64,000 bases of DNA from Nocardia asteroides (lineage in GTDB: Bacteria; Actinomycetota; Actinomycetes; Mycobacteriales; Mycobacteriaceae), in NCBI GenBank assembly GCA_019930625.1, contig CP082844.1, positions 6,076,001 to 6,140,000 of the forward strand, written 5' to 3'. Positions 17,605-26,851 of this stretch are shown here, piece after piece. The notes below the pieces were generated by a model. That model did no database searches, was not told where the DNA came from, and saw only the letters and a program-made list of their open reading frames with translations. A program made the translations under genes and the position numbers. Positions within the stretch are counted from its first letter, which is position 1. Each line of letters starts with the position of its first letter.

Positions 17605-19050
17605 TCACCGGGTCCTGGATCGCTTGTAGGCGATCCACCGCTTGGTTGAGGGAGACACCGTGCACGCCAATCCTGTGAACGCCAACATCAGTATCGTGCC
17701 GGAGAACACCACCTCCCCGAGGGTGTTGCCCAGGCTGGCTCCTACCGCGATCACCCCGAGCAACGTGAGAATCCCGGTGCCCAGCGCCACAGCGATACGC
17801 CCGGCGCGTCTGCCCGCGAAAAGTGCGAGGGAACCGCAGATCAGCAGCAGCGACATCGTCGAAGAGGCCGCCACGGGCCCGACGAGATCAATGGCCGTTG
17901 TCCGCGGCGTTCGGCCGTGGCCGCCGCTGCGCCGGGTTGCCCACTCGGCCACCCCGAGCGCGACGAGCAGGGCCACGAGCACACCGAAACCGAGTCCGAC
18001 GACGGCCCCGATCCTGGCGACGACCCCGGAGGGCCGCCGATCGCCGAGGGGAGCGAGGGCACGCGCGGCGGGGCCGAACTCCGCGCGCGGGATCGGGTCG
18101 GGAGGCTGGTGGAACTCGGACGGTCCGGAACGAAGCCACGGATCGACCGCCACGGCCGGGTGAGCGGATCTCTGGTTGACCACGGTTCGCGCGGGTGCGG
18201 CCCACGCACCGGGATCTTCCCCGCGCAGCGCCGCCGCCGCGACCGTGGCGAAGTCGCCGCAGCTGGCGAATCGTTCGTCCCGGTGTTTGGCCATCGCGCG
18301 TGCGATGACGTCGTCGAGCCGCCGGGGCAACGCGGGACGGATATCACTCAGCCGCGGCACCGGCTTGGCCAGATGCCCTGCGACGATCTGACCGGGATTG
18401 GTCGAGGGATACGGCGGCTGTCCCGCCAGCAGGGTGTACAGGGTGCAGCCGAGGGAATACTGATCGGCGCGGTGATCGACCGGCTCACCGGAGAGTTGTT
18501 CTGGTGAGGCGTAGGCGAGGGTGGCGGTGAATGTGCCGGTGGTGGTCAGTTTCGTGTCGGCGTCGAGCAATCGCGCGATCCCGAAATCGGTCAGCAGGGC
18601 GCGGCTTTCGCGCCCGGCTTCCGGCTCGGCGATCAGGATGTTGGCCGGTTTGATGTCGCGGTGCAGCACACCTCGGCTGTGGGCGTAGTCGAGCGCGTGG
18701 GCCGTATCGCGGATGATGCCGACGATTTGATCCGGGCTCGCGGTGCGTGGATCGAGCCGGGCGGCGTCGGTGCCGCGGATGTACTGCATCGAGATCCACA
18801 GGTGCCCGTCGTGGGTGCCGCGATCGTAGACGCCGACGATGCCCGGATGGTCCAGGCGCGCGACGACATTGGCTTCTTGCTCGAACCGCCGCCGCAGCTC
18901 TCGATCTTCGGACACCCCGCGATTGAGCAGTTTGAGCGCGACCAGCCGCGGCAGGCGCGGGTGCCGGGCCAGATAAACGGTGCCCATGCCTCCTTGCCCG
19001 AGTACGCCCTCCACCAGGTAGCCGGCGAACGACTCATGCTGCCTCAACAC
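17605..19050 (-). CDS. Membrane-anchored Ser/Thr protein kinase
   Basis: The 481-aa protein has a complete Hanks-type kinase domain (about residues 8-270): VLGQGGMGTVY glycine loop, VALKLL lysine, LHRDIKPAN catalytic loop, LLTDFGIA and the activation segment TGTFTATLAYASPEQ with Thr residues suited to autophosphorylation. A linker of about 75 residues leads to four hydrophobic segments (roughly 345-470), with no PASTA, FHA or WD domain. PknB-type kinases normally have one membrane span, so the four-span tail is notable. It lies within the cluster on the opposite strand and may control it or belong to a neighbouring function. Confidence 0.92.
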   Translation of the reverse strand: MLRQHESFAGYLVEGVLGQGGMGTVYLARHPRLPRLVALKLLNRGVSEDRELRRRFEQEANVVARLDHPGIVGVYDRGTHDGHLWISMQYIRGTDAARLDPRTASPDQIVGIIRDTAHALDYAHSRGVLHRDIKPANILIAEPEAGRESRALLTDFGIARLLDADTKLTTTGTFTATLAYASPEQLSGEPVDHRADQYSLGCTLYTLLAGQPPYPSTNPGQIVAGHLAKPVPRLSDIRPALPRRLDDVIARAMAKHRDERFASCGDFATVAAAALRGEDPGAWAAPARTVVNQRSAHPAVAVDPWLRSGPSEFHQPPDPIPRAEFGPAARALAPLGDRRPSGVVARIGAVVGLGFGVLVALLVALGVAEWATRRSGGHGRTPRTTAIDLVGPVAASSTMSLLLICGSLALFAGRRAGRIAVALGTGILTLLGVIAVGASLGNTLGEVVFSGTILMLAFTGLACTVSPSTKRWIAYKRSRTR

Positions 19051-19353
19051 CTGTAGCCCCCTTAGACCAAACCCACCCGGACCGAGGGCAGCATAACGCC
19101 CCGGACCGGAGACGAGCCGGGTCGGCGAATGCCGCTCACTTCCTTACCGCATGCACGCGGACGCCGACAGCTTCCCGGTGAAGCTTCGGCCAGCCGAGGT
19201 GTCGAAATCGGTGGCCGGGCGTGGGAGCGGTAGAAGTGCTCGCTTTCCTGGTCCACACGAGGCCTGGCCGCGCCGCACGTCGCTGTTGCAGGCGGGCGAC
19301 AGTGCGTCCACCGTCGGATCTGCCGCGTCGCCGAATTGTTGCCGAAAGCCTGT
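19051..19353. other. Intergenic stretch without recognised gene
   Basis: About 300 bp upstream of the kinase gene and downstream of the KS-ACP gene. Short open frames exist on both strands but have no recognisable protein signature, ribosome site or family length. The kinase promoter presumably lies near its right-hand start at 19050, but no clear -35/-10 pair was found. Confidence 0.4.
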
Positions 19354-21768
19354 TCAGCCGAGCAGTTCTCGGCTCAACGCCACCAATTCGGCGGTGGAAA
19401 GGACCTCCTCCGGCGTCAGCGGGTCCACCGGCCGTACCGGATCCGCTATAGGTGTACTGGTCGTGCGGGCGAGCGGCTCCCCCGGTGCGTGACCCGGCCC
19501 GAGTCTGGCGCTCAGTTCGGCGGCCAGCGACTCCACCGTCGGGCAACCCCAGATGATAGCGGCGGGAACGTCGATGCCGAGACGGGCGGCGAGGCGGGCG
19601 GACAGCTCCACGGCGTGCACCGAACCGATGCCGAGCTGATCGAAGTTCTGGCGCGCGGCGACCCGGTCGGGGGCGATGCCGACGACTTCGGCCAGTTCCC
19701 GCGTGACCAGCACGGCCAGCGCCGCGACGCCGGAATCGTCAGCGGCTTGCGGCGGTCCTTGTTGCGTGGTCGCGGACTGCGCTGCCGCATCTCGCACGGC
19801 CGGTGCGGCGGTCGGCATCGATGGCACGGTCGGCTTCTCCGACCACACGCGGACAGCGGCCGAATGATCGACCCGTACAGCGATTTCGACCGGGTCGGTG
19901 GCGGCGGTCGGCGCCGCCGGAGTGCCGCCGCGTTCCCCGGCGGGTGTCTGCGGATCCGCCCAATGCCGTTCCCTCTGGAAGGGATAGGTGGGTAGCGAGA
20001 TCGGACGTCCGGGCGGGTTCACGGCCGCCCAGTCGAGTTCGATGCCACGCTGGAACAGTGTCCCCGCCGCGGTGAGCAAGTCCCGGCGGGCCACCGTGCC
20101 GGGGCGTAGCGCCGCCGACAGCACCAGGTTCAGCGCTTTGCGCTCCGCGTCGCCTGCCCGTTCCGGAGCGGTCTCGCCGAGGTAGCCGTCGAGGAACTCG
20201 ACGACCTGGTCCACCTCGTCGGCCACCACCGAAAGCCGATGCTGGAACGGTGTTCTCGTCGCGAGAGTGTGCGCGATGTCCCCGAGGCGGATGCCGGGAT
20301 GGCGCACGAGATGCTCACGTAGCCGCTGCGCGTGCGCGCGCAACGCGGTCTCGGTGCGCGCGGACAGCACCACCAGCCGCTCCGAGAATGCGGGCGCGGT
20401 CAGCGGGCCGGGTAGGGGCGCCGCTTCGACCACGACGTGAGCATTGGAGCCGCCGAAACCGAACGCGCTCACCGCCGCGCGCGCCGGGCCGTCGTGCCGT
20501 GGCCACGGCAACGCGGCGTCGGCGATCCGCAGTCCCGTGGTCTTCGAATCGAATTCCGCTGGGAGGCGGTCGAAGTGGAGACTGCGCGGAATGCGACCAC
20601 GGGACAGGGCGAGCGCGACCTTCACCAGCCCCGCCAGGCCCGCCGCCGCTTCGGTGTGCCCGATATTGGTCTTGATCGAGCCGACGATGAGCGGCGCTTC
20701 GGGAGCGCGGCCGGTGCCGTAGACCTCGGCCAGCGTGGACAACTCGGCGCGGTCACCGACAGCGGTGCCGGTGCCGTGCGCCTCTACGTAGTCGATGGTG
20801 GCGGGATCGACCCCGGCGTGCGCGCAGGCGCGCCGCAACAACTGCCGCTGCCCATCGGCGCTGCTGGCGGGCATGGAGCGATGCCTGCCGTTGTTGTTGG
20901 TGGCGCTGCCCAATAGCGTGCAGTAGACGCGGTCGCCGTCGCGCAGCGCCTGCCGCAGTGGCTTGAGAATCACGACTGCGCCGCCTTCGCCACGAACGTA
21001 GCCGTCGGCGGAGGCGTCGAAGGTGCGCGAGCGGCCGCGCTCGGACAGCACCCCCAGAGCGGACAGCCCGATCGCGGTCTCCGGGATCAGATTCAGCTGC
21101 ACACCACCGGCGACGGCCAGCGTGCTCTCACCCGCGCGCAGCGCCTGGCAGGCCAGGTGCACCGCGACCAGGGACCCGGCGCAGGAGGCGTTCACGGTCA
21201 TGCTGGGGCCGTCGAGACCCAGGAAGTACGACACCCGGTTGGCGATCACGCCCTCGACGTCTCCGGTACTGGTGAACGGCGTGATCGCGGTGGCGCCCCT
21301 GGCGAGTTTGACGGCGCGGTAGTCGTTGAACTTGTTGGCGAAATACACGCCGGTCCGCGGAATTCGATCGGGCCGGATCGCCGCGTCCTCGAACGCCTCC
21401 CACGCCAATTCCAGCGCCAAGCGTTGCTGCGGATCCATATCGGTCGCCTCGCGCGGGGTGATTTCGAAGAACTCGGCATCGAAACCGGCGACGTCCGGCA
21501 GATATCCACCGGCGACCGATACCGTTTTGCCCGCGGCGGCGCGGTCACGGTCACGGTAGTCACCCGGCCAGCGACCGGGCGGCGGTTGGTCGGCGACCGC
21601 GTCGGTCTCCTCGATCAGCAACCGCCACAACGCTTCCGGGGAATCCGCGCCGCCCGCGAAGCGGCAGCTCATGCCGATCACGGCGATCGGCTCCACGGCG
21701 TAGGCGGGGACGTCGGACTCTGCCTGCCGAAGACGGTTGCGCCGCTTGGCCTTTTTCACGCTACTCAC
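19354..21768 (-). CDS. AT-less ketosynthase-ACP polyketide synthase
   Basis: The predicted 804-aa protein starts with a basic helix and PIAVIGMSCRFAGG. The KS spans about residues 25-445 with catalytic Cys in VNASCAGS (an unusual context; DTACSSS is typical), His in EAHGTGT and His in KTNIGH. The KS is followed by the LPTYPFQRERHW linker, again with no AT. An ACP lies near residues 670-750 (LGIGSVHAVEL, with Gly replacing the usual Asp before the pantetheine Ser). The C-terminal tail ends in a Leu-rich helix (LSTAELVALSRELLG) that could dock to a partner. It likely works with the KS-ACP-reductase and the discrete AT. The GTG start near 21768 is a choice; a second GTG three codons inside is equally possible. 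Confidence 0.88.
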   Translation of the reverse strand: MSSVKKAKRRNRLRQAESDVPAYAVEPIAVIGMSCRFAGGADSPEALWRLLIEETDAVADQPPPGRWPGDYRDRDRAAAGKTVSVAGGYLPDVAGFDAEFFEITPREATDMDPQQRLALELAWEAFEDAAIRPDRIPRTGVYFANKFNDYRAVKLARGATAITPFTSTGDVEGVIANRVSYFLGLDGPSMTVNASCAGSLVAVHLACQALRAGESTLAVAGGVQLNLIPETAIGLSALGVLSERGRSRTFDASADGYVRGEGGAVVILKPLRQALRDGDRVYCTLLGSATNNNGRHRSMPASSADGQRQLLRRACAHAGVDPATIDYVEAHGTGTAVGDRAELSTLAEVYGTGRAPEAPLIVGSIKTNIGHTEAAAGLAGLVKVALALSRGRIPRSLHFDRLPAEFDSKTTGLRIADAALPWPRHDGPARAAVSAFGFGGSNAHVVVEAAPLPGPLTAPAFSERLVVLSARTETALRAHAQRLREHLVRHPGIRLGDIAHTLATRTPFQHRLSVVADEVDQVVEFLDGYLGETAPERAGDAERKALNLVLSAALRPGTVARRDLLTAAGTLFQRGIELDWAAVNPPGRPISLPTYPFQRERHWADPQTPAGERGGTPAAPTAATDPVEIAVRVDHSAAVRVWSEKPTVPSMPTAAPAVRDAAAQSATTQQGPPQAADDSGVAALAVLVTRELAEVVGIAPDRVAARQNFDQLGIGSVHAVELSARLAARLGIDVPAAIIWGCPTVESLAAELSARLGPGHAPGEPLARTTSTPIADPVRPVDPLTPEEVLSTAELVALSRELLG

Positions 21769-21848
21769 CTGCCCGCGATCCACCGACCGTGCACCCGCGG
21801 AACATGCGGTGCGGTGAATCCGCCGATCTTGTTGTGGGGTCGGGACAT

Positions 21849-22370
21849 GTGCCGGAGACTTTACCTGTGCTGTTTTCCGAACGCCCCGTTTTCGCTCGGG
21901 TGACGTCCGTGCTGGGGGGCGAGGCACGGCGTCGAGAACTATTTCGTTTCGCCTCCGTCGGCCTCGCGGCGTTCACGCTGGACACCGCGGTCTTCCTGAC
22001 ATTGAAGAGCACTGTGCTCGAGTCGCACCCGGTCACGGCGAAGGTGGTCGCGGTGCTGGCGGCGATCACGCTGTCGTACGTGCTCAACAAGCAGTGGTCC
22101 TTCGATGCGCGCGGCGGGCGGCGCGGGCATCACGAGGCCGCGCTGTTCTATCTGGTCAGTTTCCTGGCCGTCGCGATCAACACCGCACCGCTGTGGGTGT
22201 CGCGGTATGTGCTGCATCTGGAGGTGCCCGAGGTCTCCCGCTTCACTCAGAACGTGGCCGACTTCGTCGCCGCCCAGCTGATCGGCACGGCGCTGGGCAT
22301 GGTGTTCCGATTCTGGGCGTTCGTGCGGGTGGTGTTCCCGCACGAGGTGGACCGCCCCGGCACGGTGTGA
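21849..22370 (+). CDS. GtrA-like membrane protein
   Basis: The protein of about 173 aa has four hydrophobic helices and the GtrA pattern: ELFRFASVGLAAFTLDTAVFLTL at the start, LSYVLNKQWSFD in the middle and a final RFWAFVRVVFP. GtrA proteins are proposed flippases for polyprenyl-phosphate sugars made by GtrB-type GT2 enzymes. The cluster contains such a GT2 and a GT87 acceptor enzyme. A GTG at 21849 after GGGGTCGGGA is taken as start; the frame is open further upstream to 21789. It is divergent from the KS-ACP gene across a short spacer. Confidence 0.8.
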   Translation: MPETLPVLFSERPVFARVTSVLGGEARRRELFRFASVGLAAFTLDTAVFLTLKSTVLESHPVTAKVVAVLAAITLSYVLNKQWSFDARGGRRGHHEAALFYLVSFLAVAINTAPLWVSRYVLHLEVPEVSRFTQNVADFVAAQLIGTALGMVFRFWAFVRVVFPHEVDRPGTV

Positions 22371-22412
22371 ACGCGCGGTTGCGATCACCCTGACCGCAAC
22401 CCTGTCGCGCGT
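22371..22412. terminator. Nested hairpin after gtrA
   Basis: Inner arms GGTTGCG and CGCAACC are flanked by outer arms ACGCGC and GCGCGT, giving a two-step stem directly after the gtrA stop codon. There is no T-run, which is common for actinobacterial terminators. It separates the biosynthetic cluster from the conserved backbone gene that follows. Confidence 0.45.
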
Positions 22413-22498
22413 GATCGCCCACCGTGCGGGTAGCGGCGCCACGTCGCGATACCCCGGTCACACGTTTGCGCCACCGCGCGGGTGGTAGGAAGGGGGAC

Positions 22499-23860
22499 GT
22501 GTCCGCAACTGGCGAAGGAATCGACCCGAACAGAAGCTCGCGCGCGGTGTCGGAAGTGGTGGAGCTGGTCAGCACGCTGATCCGCTTCGACACCTCCAAT
22601 ACCGGTGACCTGGCCACCACCAAGGGAGAGCGCGAATGTGCGCAGTGGGTGGCCGACCAACTGCACCAGGCCGGATATGTCACCGAGTACGTCGAGTCCG
22701 GAGCGGAAGGTCGCGGCAATGTCTTCGCGCGGCTGGAAGGCGCGGACCCGCGGCGCGGCGCCCTGATGATCCACGGGCATCTGGATGTGGTGCCCGCCGA
22801 GGCCGCGGACTGGAGCGTGCATCCGTTCTCCGGCGCGGTGCGCGACGGCTACGTGTGGGGTCGCGGCGCGATCGACATGAAGGACATGGTCGGGATGACG
22901 CTGGCGGTGGCCCGCCAGTTCAAGCTCGAGGGCACGGTGCCGCCGCGGGATCTGGTCTTCGCCTTCCTCGCCGATGAGGAGAACGGCGGCAAATGGGGTT
23001 CGCAGTGGCTGGTGGACAACCGCCCCGACCTCTTCGACGGCGTCACCGAGGCGGTGGGGGAGGTCGGCGGGTTCTCGCTGACCGTGCCGCGGCCCGACGG
23101 CACCGAACGCAGGCTCTACCTGGTGGAGACCGCGGAGAAGGGGCTGGGCTGGATGCGGTTGCGCGCCAAGGCCCGCGCGGGCCACGGCTCGTTCCTGCAC
23201 GAGGACAATGCCGTCACCATCCTCGCCGACGCGGTGGCCCGGCTGGGCAAACACACCTTCCCGGTGGTGCTGTCGGATTCGGTGGCCGCCTTCCTCGCCG
23301 CCGTCGCCGAGGAGACGGGCCTGCAGTTCGATTCGACCAGCCCCGACATCGAGGGACAGCTGGCGAAGTTGGGCACCATTTCCCGGATCATCGGCGCCAC
23401 ACTGCGTGACACGGCGAATCCGACCATGCTGCAAGCCGGCTACAAGGCCAACGTGATCCCGCAGACCGCCGAGGCGGTGGTCGACTGCCGCGTGGTGCCC
23501 GGGCGGCAGGCGGCGTTCGAACGTGAGGTCGACGAGTTGATCGGCCCCGACGTCGAACGCGAGTGGATCACCAAGCTCGATTCCTATGAGACGACCTTCG
23601 ACGGCGATCTGGTCGACGCGATGAACAACGCCGTGCTGGCCCATGATCCGCGGGGCCGCACCGTGCCCTACATGCTCTCCGGCGGCACGGACGCGAAAGC
23701 GTTCGCCCGCTTGGGTATTCGCTGCTTCGGTTTCGCGCCGCTGCAGTTGCCGCCGGAGCTGGACTTCACCGCCCTGTTCCACGGCGTCGATGAGCGGGTG
23801 CCGGTGGAGGCTCTCGAATTCGGCACTCGCGTGCTGGAACACTTCCTACTGCACAGCTGA
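22499..23860 (+). CDS. M20 family metallopeptidase (Rv2141c-like)
   Basis: The 453-aa protein has the di-zinc peptidase motifs in order: [11 protein letters not shown] (His and Asp), [10 protein letters not shown] (bridging Asp), [11 protein letters not shown] (catalytic Glu pair), a central dimerisation insert with [11 protein letters not shown], and a late [13 protein letters not shown] region with the last zinc His. It belongs to the ArgE/DapE/CPG2 dipeptidase-deacylase group. A GTG start with AGGAAGGGGG upstream fits. With the following PEBP gene and pyrD it matches the order Rv2141c-Rv2140c-Rv2139 as recalled from M. tuberculosis. Confidence 0.9.
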   Translation: MSATGEGIDPNRSSRAVSEVVELVSTLIRFDTSNTGDLATTKGERECAQWVADQLHQAGYVTEYVESGAEGRGNVFARLEGADPRRGALMIHGHLDVVPAEAADWSVHPFSGAVRDGYVWGRGAIDMKDMVGMTLAVARQFKLEGTVPPRDLVFAFLADEENGGKWGSQWLVDNRPDLFDGVTEAVGEVGGFSLTVPRPDGTERRLYLVETAEKGLGWMRLRAKARAGHGSFLHEDNAVTILADAVARLGKHTFPVVLSDSVAAFLAAVAEETGLQFDSTSPDIEGQLAKLGTISRIIGATLRDTANPTMLQAGYKANVIPQTAEAVVDCRVVPGRQAAFEREVDELIGPDVEREWITKLDSYETTFDGDLVDAMNNAVLAHDPRGRTVPYMLSGGTDAKAFARLGIRCFGFAPLQLPPELDFTALFHGVDERVPVEALEFGTRVLEHFLLHS

Positions 23861-23882
23861 ACCCGACTCGAAAAGAGGTTCC

Positions 23883-24416
23883 ATGACCTACAACCCCTAC
23901 GACGCGCTTCCCCAGGTGCCGTCGTTCACCCTCACCTCCACCGACGTCACCGACGGGCAGCCGTTGGGCAACGATCAGGTCAGCGGCATCTTCGGCGCGG
24001 GAGGCAAGGACATCTCCCCGCAGCTGTCCTGGTCGGACTTCCCGGCGGAGACCAAGAGCTTCGCGGTGACGGTGTACGACCCCGACGCACCCACCGCCTC
24101 CGGTTTCTGGCACTGGGCCGTCGCCGACATCCCCGCGAGCGTGACCTCCCTGCCCGCGGGCGCGGGCAGCGGTGAGGAAGGCGGCGCCATGCCGACCGGC
24201 TCGATCACCCTGCGCAACGACGGCGGCTTCCACGGCTTCGTCGGCGCCGCCCCGCCGCCCGGCCACGGCCCCCACCGCTACTTCGTCGTCGTTCACGCCG
24301 TCGACGTCGACAGCCTGGGTATCGACGAGAGCGCCACGCCCGCCTACCTCGGCTTCAACCTGTTCTCCCACACGCTGGCGCGCGCCACCCTGATCGGCAC
24401 CTACGAGCAGAAGTAG
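23883..24416 (+). CDS. YbhB/YbcL family Raf-kinase-inhibitor-like protein (PEBP)
   Basis: The 177-aa protein has both hallmark PEBP motifs, [17 protein letters not shown] and [13 protein letters not shown] (GxHR), and ends in the usual amphipathic segment. It corresponds to Rv2140c/TB18.6, a cytosolic ligand-binding protein whose physiological role is unsettled. The gene lies 22 bp after the peptidase gene with AAGAGG as ribosome site, so the two are probably cotranscribed. Confidence 0.92.
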   Translation: MTYNPYDALPQVPSFTLTSTDVTDGQPLGNDQVSGIFGAGGKDISPQLSWSDFPAETKSFAVTVYDPDAPTASGFWHWAVADIPASVTSLPAGAGSGEEGGAMPTGSITLRNDGGFHGFVGAAPPPGHGPHRYFVVVHAVDVDSLGIDESATPAYLGFNLFSHTLARATLIGTYEQK

Positions 24417-24432
24417 GGCACCCTCGCCGGAA

Positions 24433-24462
24433 TGTGGCCTCGAGCGGACGCTCGGGGCCACA
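24433..24462. terminator. Bidirectional terminator hairpin
   Basis: TGTGGCC-T-CGAGC pairs with GCTCG-G-GGCCACA around a 4-base loop, lying between two convergent genes. A nearly identical outer arm followed by the same AATGC flank recurs in the hairpin at 28950-28980. Confidence 0.75.
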
Positions 24463-24476
24463 ATGCGTTCCGCCGC

Positions 24477-25133
24477 CTACGGGCGGTCATCTGCCGCGAA
24501 CCGTGCCGCCCCGTCTCCGGAGAGCTGGTCCCACGCTTGGCTGCGACCGGTCACGGTCAGCAGGAGGGCAGCGATCGGGCCCGTGATGATCGCCCCGTCG
24601 CCCGCGGCCCAGTCGGCGTCGGTAGCGACGAGACGGTAGCCGGCGAATTTCCTCCGCGCGTGGAAAGGGGCGCCCGTCGTCCAGATTCGCTCCATCGCCA
24701 CTCGCGCGGCGGCGCTCGGCATCTCCCGGGCGATGCCGAGCGGGATCGCGATGTCCTGGCCGTGCACCAGCAGGTCCATCAGCCGGTCCGCCGGTGTCGT
24801 GCCGAGCGCCGTGACCCGCGCGTCGATGCTGCCACGCAGTTCATCGAGCAACTGGCCGGTCGTGACGCGGTCCGCGTGGCGAATGGCGGTATCGCGGATC
24901 GCTCGGTCCAGGCTGCCTCGGGCGCGGATCAGATTGACCAGAATCCAGCCGATATCGGCGCGGGCCGACAGGACCAGGTGCGCGACGACCTCACGCACCC
25001 GCCAGCCCTCGCACAGCGAAGGGTGGTCCCAGCCGGTTTCGGGCAGTTGTGCCAGCAGCGCGGCCAGACCGGCTCGTTCGGCGGCGACAGCCCGCCAGAT
25101 CTGCTCGGCGCTCATCGTGGTGTCCTCGGTCAT
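24477..25133 (-). CDS. Mycothiol-dependent maleylpyruvate isomerase-like (DinB fold) protein
   Basis: The 218-aa protein starts at an ATG with GGAG seven bases upstream. It has the family's helical-bundle features: LCEGWRVREVVAHLVLSA with the first metal His, and DRLMDLLVHGQDIAIPLG with the second metal site (Asp where Glu is usual). Many paralogues of this actinobacterial family have unknown substrates and are linked to mycothiol-dependent isomerisation or detoxification. It is divergent from a MerR regulator with a 25-bp operator in the 72-bp spacer, so regulation by that protein is likely. Confidence 0.78.
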   Translation of the reverse strand: MTEDTTMSAEQIWRAVAAERAGLAALLAQLPETGWDHPSLCEGWRVREVVAHLVLSARADIGWILVNLIRARGSLDRAIRDTAIRHADRVTTGQLLDELRGSIDARVTALGTTPADRLMDLLVHGQDIAIPLGIAREMPSAAARVAMERIWTTGAPFHARRKFAGYRLVATDADWAAGDGAIITGPIAALLLTVTGRSQAWDQLSGDGAARFAADDRP

Positions 25134-25173
25134 CGGTGTAGCTCCTTGTCGCAGTGGGTGTTCCGGTACGGTA

Positions 25174-25198
25174 GGAACTCCACTCGGGTGGAGGTTCC
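25174..25198. promoter_or_regulatory. MerR-type operator between divergent genes
   Basis: The inverted repeat GGAACTCCAC - 4 bp - GTGGAGGTTCC lies in the spacer between the MerR gene and the divergent isomerase-like gene. MerR proteins bind such dyads lying between -35 and -10 of a promoter with a long spacer. The GGAGG in the right arm also serves as the likely ribosome site of the regulator gene, so operator and translation signal overlap. Confidence 0.7.
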
Positions 25199-25205
25199 AG
25201 CGATC

Positions 25206-26156
25206 GTGACGGAGAACACACGCCGCGACGGCCTGGTGAGTATCGGGGAGCTGTCGCGATCGACCGGCGTCGCGGTGCGCACGCTGCGCTTCTACTGCGA
25301 CGAAGGGATTCTGGAGTCGCGGCGCAGCGGAGGCGGTCACCGGTTGTTCGATCCGGTGACCGCGGCCGATCGGGTGCTGCTGGTGCGTCGGCTGCGCGCA
25401 CTCGGTCTGAGCCTGTGCGCGATCACCGACGTTCTCACCGGCGGGATCTCGATCGCCGAAGCAGTCGCCGCCGAGCGTGCCGCGCTCGACACCGAACTCG
25501 GCGCACTGGCCTGGCGACGGGCCTCGCTGGTCGCGGTCGAGAACGCTGCCCCCGCCGACCGCGCCGCACGCTTGAAGATGCTTGCCGCCGTGCAGGACCG
25601 CAGCCACGCGCACGACGCGCTCGTGCGGTTCTGGCGACGACTGCTCGCACCTCTACCGCCGGCGATGTTCGACGGGTTCGTCGCGATGAACATCCCCGAC
25701 CTGCCGGCCGACCCGGATCCTCGGCACGTCCTCGCCTACGCCGAACTCGCCATCGGCATCGCCGACCCAGCCCTGAGCGCCGCACTCTCACACCAGCTCT
25801 GGCGCACAGATCCCGCCGGAATCGGCGACAAACGCGCCCTGCTGACCGCGGTGGCCGAAGTCTGCGAGAGCGTGGACTCGCTCATCACCACATACCGCGA
25901 ACCGCACCCCGGTCCCGAACTCGACCGATTCGTCCACGCCCACGCAGCCGCTCGACGCGACCGCGACACCCCGCGCCTGCGGCGCCAACTGCTCGCCGAC
26001 GCCACCGACACCGACCCTCGCATCCACCGCTACTGGACGCTCACCACTCGGATCACCGGCGCCAGGACCACCGGGGCGGCTCAGTATTGGCTCTACCGAG
26101 CACTGGCACGATGGGCCGATCAGGCATCGCTGGATGGTGGCCGACTCGATTGCTGA
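25206..26156 (+). CDS. MerR family transcriptional regulator
   Basis: The 316-aa protein starts with a MerR winged-helix domain: SIGELSRSTGVAVRTLRFYCDEGIL, then GGHRLFDPVTAADRVLLVRRLRALG. This is followed by a coiled segment and a long effector region of about 200 residues with no CxxC or ligand motif that I can name. The start is a GTG after GGAGG; an in-frame GTG six codons earlier lies inside the operator. It probably regulates itself and the divergent isomerase-like gene through the dyad between them. Confidence 0.88.
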   Translation: MTENTRRDGLVSIGELSRSTGVAVRTLRFYCDEGILESRRSGGGHRLFDPVTAADRVLLVRRLRALGLSLCAITDVLTGGISIAEAVAAERAALDTELGALAWRRASLVAVENAAPADRAARLKMLAAVQDRSHAHDALVRFWRRLLAPLPPAMFDGFVAMNIPDLPADPDPRHVLAYAELAIGIADPALSAALSHQLWRTDPAGIGDKRALLTAVAEVCESVDSLITTYREPHPGPELDRFVHAHAAARRDRDTPRLRRQLLADATDTDPRIHRYWTLTTRITGARTTGAAQYWLYRALARWADQASLDGGRLDC

Positions 26157-26267
26157 GGGTATGCCCAGCAGTGGTTGTCGTTGTCGCGCCACGGTCGGCC
26201 GAAGGCGGTACTCTGCCGCTGGACGGCCGCCCAAGTGGGTGCGCGATGGAGTGATGAGGGCACGGAT

Positions 26268-26693
26268 TTGATCATTCGCACGGAAACGGCTTGGGTACTG
26301 TTCTTCGCTGGGCTCATCTTTCTGTGGGCACTGATTCTCGGCGTATGGAAGTGGCAGGCGATGACCACCTCCCCGGATGGTCTGGCACATCCTTACGTCG
26401 ACATCGCCCACCGAGCCGCTTTGCTGTATTCGTTCGCGACCGGACTGATCGCACTGTTCGTCGAACTGTCCGGCTGGCCGACCGCGGTGAACGCCACAGC
26501 CGCCGGTGCGATAGTCCTGCTGTTCGCAGTCACCATTTCCAACTACATCCGCCTGGGATTGCAGCGCGAAACCGACAACCAGATGCGCAACCCACCGCCC
26601 TCGATGCGTTTCGTCCTCGTCGCCCTGATCATCGGCGAGATCGGAGGCTTCGCCGTACTGCTCACCGGCTTCGCCGTAGAGCAGTTGGGCTAG
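26268..26693 (+). CDS. Small four-helix membrane protein
   Basis: A TTG start after GAGG gives a 141-aa protein, IIRTETAWVLFFAGLIFLWA onwards, with four hydrophobic segments and short loops. An open frame upstream lacks membrane character. Family not recognised; similar small conserved membrane proteins occur in Mycobacteriales. It lies 111 bp after the MerR gene on the same strand. Confidence 0.6.
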   Translation: MIIRTETAWVLFFAGLIFLWALILGVWKWQAMTTSPDGLAHPYVDIAHRAALLYSFATGLIALFVELSGWPTAVNATAAGAIVLLFAVTISNYIRLGLQRETDNQMRNPPPSMRFVLVALIIGEIGGFAVLLTGFAVEQLG

Positions 26694-26851
26694 GGGTTCG
26701 ACGTCACACACAGGTGATTTTCAAGGGTGGGAACGATTCTGGGGTCGTGGCATGGCGCTTCGGCTCGATGATGGTTGGCATGGGCGGCATCGATGACCTC
26801 GTTCTGACTGAATGGCTCACTGCGGATCCGGCTGCGGATCGTCGGTGACAC

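Noticed and set aside
26700..26850. Short open frame MMVGMGGIDDLVLTEWL before the GT1 gene
   Set aside because: No ribosome site and only about 26 codons; too weak to call.
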